Source of the DNA: an uncultured Collinsella sp.
Lineage (GTDB): Bacteria; Actinomycetota; Coriobacteriia; Coriobacteriales; Coriobacteriaceae
DNA: 64,000 nt
Assembly (NCBI GenBank): GCA_958407465.1
Contig: CATYIV010000002.1
Span: 1 to 64,000, forward strand
Direction of reading: 5' to 3'
Below the pieces are notes generated by a model, which worked only from the letters and a program-made list of their open reading frames with translations, had not been told where the DNA came from and did no database searches. The position numbers and the translations under genes are program-made. Below are positions 62,092 to 64,000 of this stretch, piece after piece (the stretch's first letter is position 1; the number at the start of each line of letters is the position of its first letter).

Positions 62092-63495
62092 TTAGAAGTC
62101 GGCGTTGCCCACGGTGCGCGGGTGCGGCAGGACGTCGCGGATGTTGCCCACGCCGGTCAGATACATGACCAAGCGCTCGAAGCCCAGACCGTAGCCGGCG
62201 TGCTTGCAGGAACCGTAGCGGCGCAGGTCAAGGTAGTACTTGTACTGCTCGGGATTCATGCCCAGGTCCTTGATGCGGGCCTCGAGCAGATCCAGGCGCT
62301 CCTCGCGCTGGGAGCCACCGATGATCTCGCCGATACCGGGAACCAGGCAGTCGGCGGCGGCGACGGTCTTGCCGTCCTCGTTCATGCGCATGTAGAAGGC
62401 CTTGATCTCGGCCGGGTAGTCGGTTACGAAGGTCGGGCGCTTAAAGTGCTCCTCGGTCAGGAAGCGCTCGTGCTCGGTCTGCAGGTCGATGCCCCAGCTC
62501 ACGGGGTAGTCAAACTTGTGACCGGCGGCGACGGCCTGCTCCAGGATCTCGACGGCCTCGGTGTAGGTAACGCGGGCGAAGTCGGAGTTGGCGACATGGT
62601 CTAGGCGTTCGAGCAGACCCTTGTCCACAAACTTGTTGAGCATATTGAGCTCGTCGGGGCAGGTGGCCATGACGTCCTTGAGGACATACTTGAGCATGGC
62701 CTCAGCGTTATCCATGTAGTCGTTAAGGTCGGCAAAGGCCATCTCGGGCTCGATCATCCAAAACTCGGCGGCGTGGCGCGTGGTGTTGGAGTTTTCGGCG
62801 CGGAAGGTGGGGCCAAAGGTGTACACGTCGCCAAAGGCCATGGCAAAGTTCTCGGCATTGAGCTGGCCGGACACGGTGAGGCTTGCATGCTTGCCAAAGA
62901 AGTCCTGGCTCCAGTCGACCTCGCCGGACTCGGTGAGGGGCGGATTTTTGGGGTCGAGCGTGGTCACGCGGAACATCTCGCCGGCGCCCTCGCAGTCACT
63001 CGTGGTGATGATGGGGGTGTTGACGTAGACAAAGCCCTGCTCCTGGAAGAAGCGGTGGATGGCGGCAGCCGCGACAGAGCGGATGCGGAACACGGCGCGG
63101 AACAGGTTGGTGCGCGGACGCAGGTGCTGCTGGGTGCGCAGGAACTCGACGGTTGCGCGCTTCTTCTGCAGCGGGTAATCCGGGGCGCTGACGCCCTCGA
63201 CCTCGATGGAGGTGGCAGAAAGCTCGAAAGGCTGGGGCGCATCGGGGGTCAGCTTGACGGTGCCGGTGCAAATGAGTGCGGCCGAGACGTTTTGATGGGC
63301 GATCTCGTCGTAGTTGTCGAGTGCCTCGCGGTTCATGACGACCTGCAGGTCGCGGAAGCAGCTGCCGTCGTTGAGCGTAACAAAGCCAAAGTTCTTCATG
63401 TCGCGGACGGACTTGACCCAGCCGGCGACGGTGACGGTCTGGCCGCCGAGCGACTCGGCATCGGCATAGAGCTGCGCGATTTTGGTGCGGTTCAC
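62092..63495 (-). CDS. asnS: Asparaginyl-tRNA synthetase
   Basis: AsnRS charges tRNA-Asn. The 467-residue class-IIb enzyme has an N-terminal OB-fold ([20 protein letters not shown]), motif 2 ([21 protein letters not shown]) split as [11 protein letters not shown] and [10 protein letters not shown], and motif 3 ([15 protein letters not shown]). GTG 63495 was chosen because GGGAGG (63500-63505) precedes it; the longer upstream frame is rich in Arg/Ser and not family-like. Confidence 0.94.
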   Translation of the reverse strand: MNRTKIAQLYADAESLGGQTVTVAGWVKSVRDMKNFGFVTLNDGSCFRDLQVVMNREALDNYDEIAHQNVSAALICTGTVKLTPDAPQPFELSATSIEVEGVSAPDYPLQKKRATVEFLRTQQHLRPRTNLFRAVFRIRSVAAAAIHRFFQEQGFVYVNTPIITTSDCEGAGEMFRVTTLDPKNPPLTESGEVDWSQDFFGKHASLTVSGQLNAENFAMAFGDVYTFGPTFRAENSNTTRHAAEFWMIEPEMAFADLNDYMDNAEAMLKYVLKDVMATCPDELNMLNKFVDKGLLERLDHVANSDFARVTYTEAVEILEQAVAAGHKFDYPVSWGIDLQTEHERFLTEEHFKRPTFVTDYPAEIKAFYMRMNEDGKTVAAADCLVPGIGEIIGGSQREERLDLLEARIKDLGMNPEQYKYYLDLRRYGSCKHAGYGLGFERLVMYLTGVGNIRDVLPHPRTVGNADF

Positions 63496-63607
63496 GTATC
63501 CTCCCATAACGGTTGAATGATAGTTATCCATACAGTTCGATATTCTAGCAGCTCGGCTCATTTGGGCTATACAGATAAGGCATTGGCGGGATGGTTTTTC
63601 AAACGAA

Positions 63608-63639
63608 AAGCGCCCGCGGCCTAATGGTCGTGGGCGCTT
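63608..63639 (-). terminator. Terminator of the PTS EIIA gene
   Basis: AAGCGCCCACG pairs with CGCGGGCGCTT (one G-T pair), followed by TTCGTTTG on the minus strand. Confidence 0.82.
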
Positions 63640-63676
63640 GACGACGTGCCTTTTGGCTGTGTGGCGCGGGGCCTGG

Positions 63677-64000
63677 CTACTTGGTCTTGGCAACCAGCAG
63701 CGGGTCGCCAAGCTTGACGAGCGGGTTGCCGCCGATAAGCGTTCCAGACTCGCCGACATGGTCGATGCTCTTAAGACGATCGAGCTCGGAGACGATGACG
63801 GTCACGATGTCCTCGTGACCAGCGGCCTTAATGGCCTCGCGGTCGAAGCTGATGAGCGGCTGGCCTGCCTTGACCACATCGCCCATCTCGACAAAGCGGG
63901 CAAAACCCTTGCCGTTCATTTCCACGGTGCCCAGGCCAACATGGATGAACACGCGCAGGCCGTCCTCGGTAATCATGCCGATGGAGTGGTTGGTGACAGT
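63677..64000 (-). CDS. Glucose-type PTS EIIA component (partial, 5' end beyond the window)
   Basis: The C-terminal 107 residues of an EIIA-Glc-type phosphocarrier. [20 protein letters not shown] contains both histidines, including the phospho-accepting one in the IHVGL motif. [19 protein letters not shown] and [17 protein letters not shown] follow. It could be a stand-alone Crr-like protein or the end of a longer EII protein; the missing 5' part would decide. Confidence 0.88.
   Translation of the reverse strand, partial: TVTNHSIGMITEDGLRVFIHVGLGTVEMNGKGFARFVEMGDVVKAGQPLISFDREAIKAAGHEDIVTVIVSELDRLKSIDHVGESGTLIGGNPLVKLGDPLLVAKTK

Overview
The window looks like the chromosome of a high-GC, host-associated Actinobacterium of the class Coriobacteriia, most like Collinsella. 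This is inferred from gene content, GC-rich third codon positions, strong AGGAGG-type ribosome binding sites, and a Firmicutes-like gene order (clpC ... disA-ispD-ispF-cysS-rlmB-yacP ... secE-nusG-rplK-rplA) inside an actinobacterial-looking genome. No marker settles the species.

Layout. 0.2-2.2 kb: groES-groEL. 2.3-6.1 kb: a very long nested hairpin, then an FMN riboswitch driving ribU, a fused EcfA-EcfA' ATPase and ecfT, a complete riboflavin ECF importer. 6.1-7.2 kb: two paralogous FMN-binding oxidase-family genes separated by a long inverted repeat. 7.3-12.4 kb: argCJBD behind tandem ARG boxes. 12.4-12.8 kb: tRNA-Val and a decayed tandem tRNA/terminator duplication. 12.8-25.1 kb: housekeeping genes (asnB, murE, a HAD phosphatase, murI, rph, rdgB, dtd, veg, ispE, tRNA-Pro, tatA, greA, and lysS with an extra tRNA-binding domain). 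25.5-33.3 kb: a ThrE-type exporter, a DUF2798 membrane protein, and a giant 2-hydroxyacyl-CoA dehydratase activase with its own TetR regulator and operator.

33.5-48.6 kb is a conserved backbone (clpC, disA, ispD, ispF, cysS, rlmB, yacP) interrupted by three toxin-antitoxin-like modules (RelB-PIN, HipBA, and a one-gene HTH-HipA-like kinase), pepD, and a manganese exporter behind a Mn riboswitch. Each toxin-antitoxin-like module has a clear palindromic operator. 48.8-54.1 kb carries tRNA and translation genes (tRNA-Thr, -Tyr, -Thr, -Met, tuf, rpmG, tRNA-Trp, secE, nusG, rplK, rplA). An 800-bp gene-free block between tRNA-Thr and tRNA-Tyr holds two unusual repeat families. 54.2-64.0 kb is read leftward: a phosphoesterase, a cytosolic BMP-like protein, MscS, an ABC importer of the TrpXYZ type with a Tat-lipoprotein receptor, a WYL/DeoR-like regulator, asnS, and the 3' end of a glucose-type PTS EIIA gene.

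The least explained structure is not in the genes. Small palindromic elements built around GGGACAG sit exactly on or next to stop codons at several loci, and their stems covary between copies. Other nested hairpins (2.3, 25.2 and 45.4 kb) put a terminator-like stem inside a second, longer palindrome. The block at 48.9-49.3 kb contains three hairpin units at an exact 80-bp period, followed by five copies of another motif arranged as a nested palindrome.
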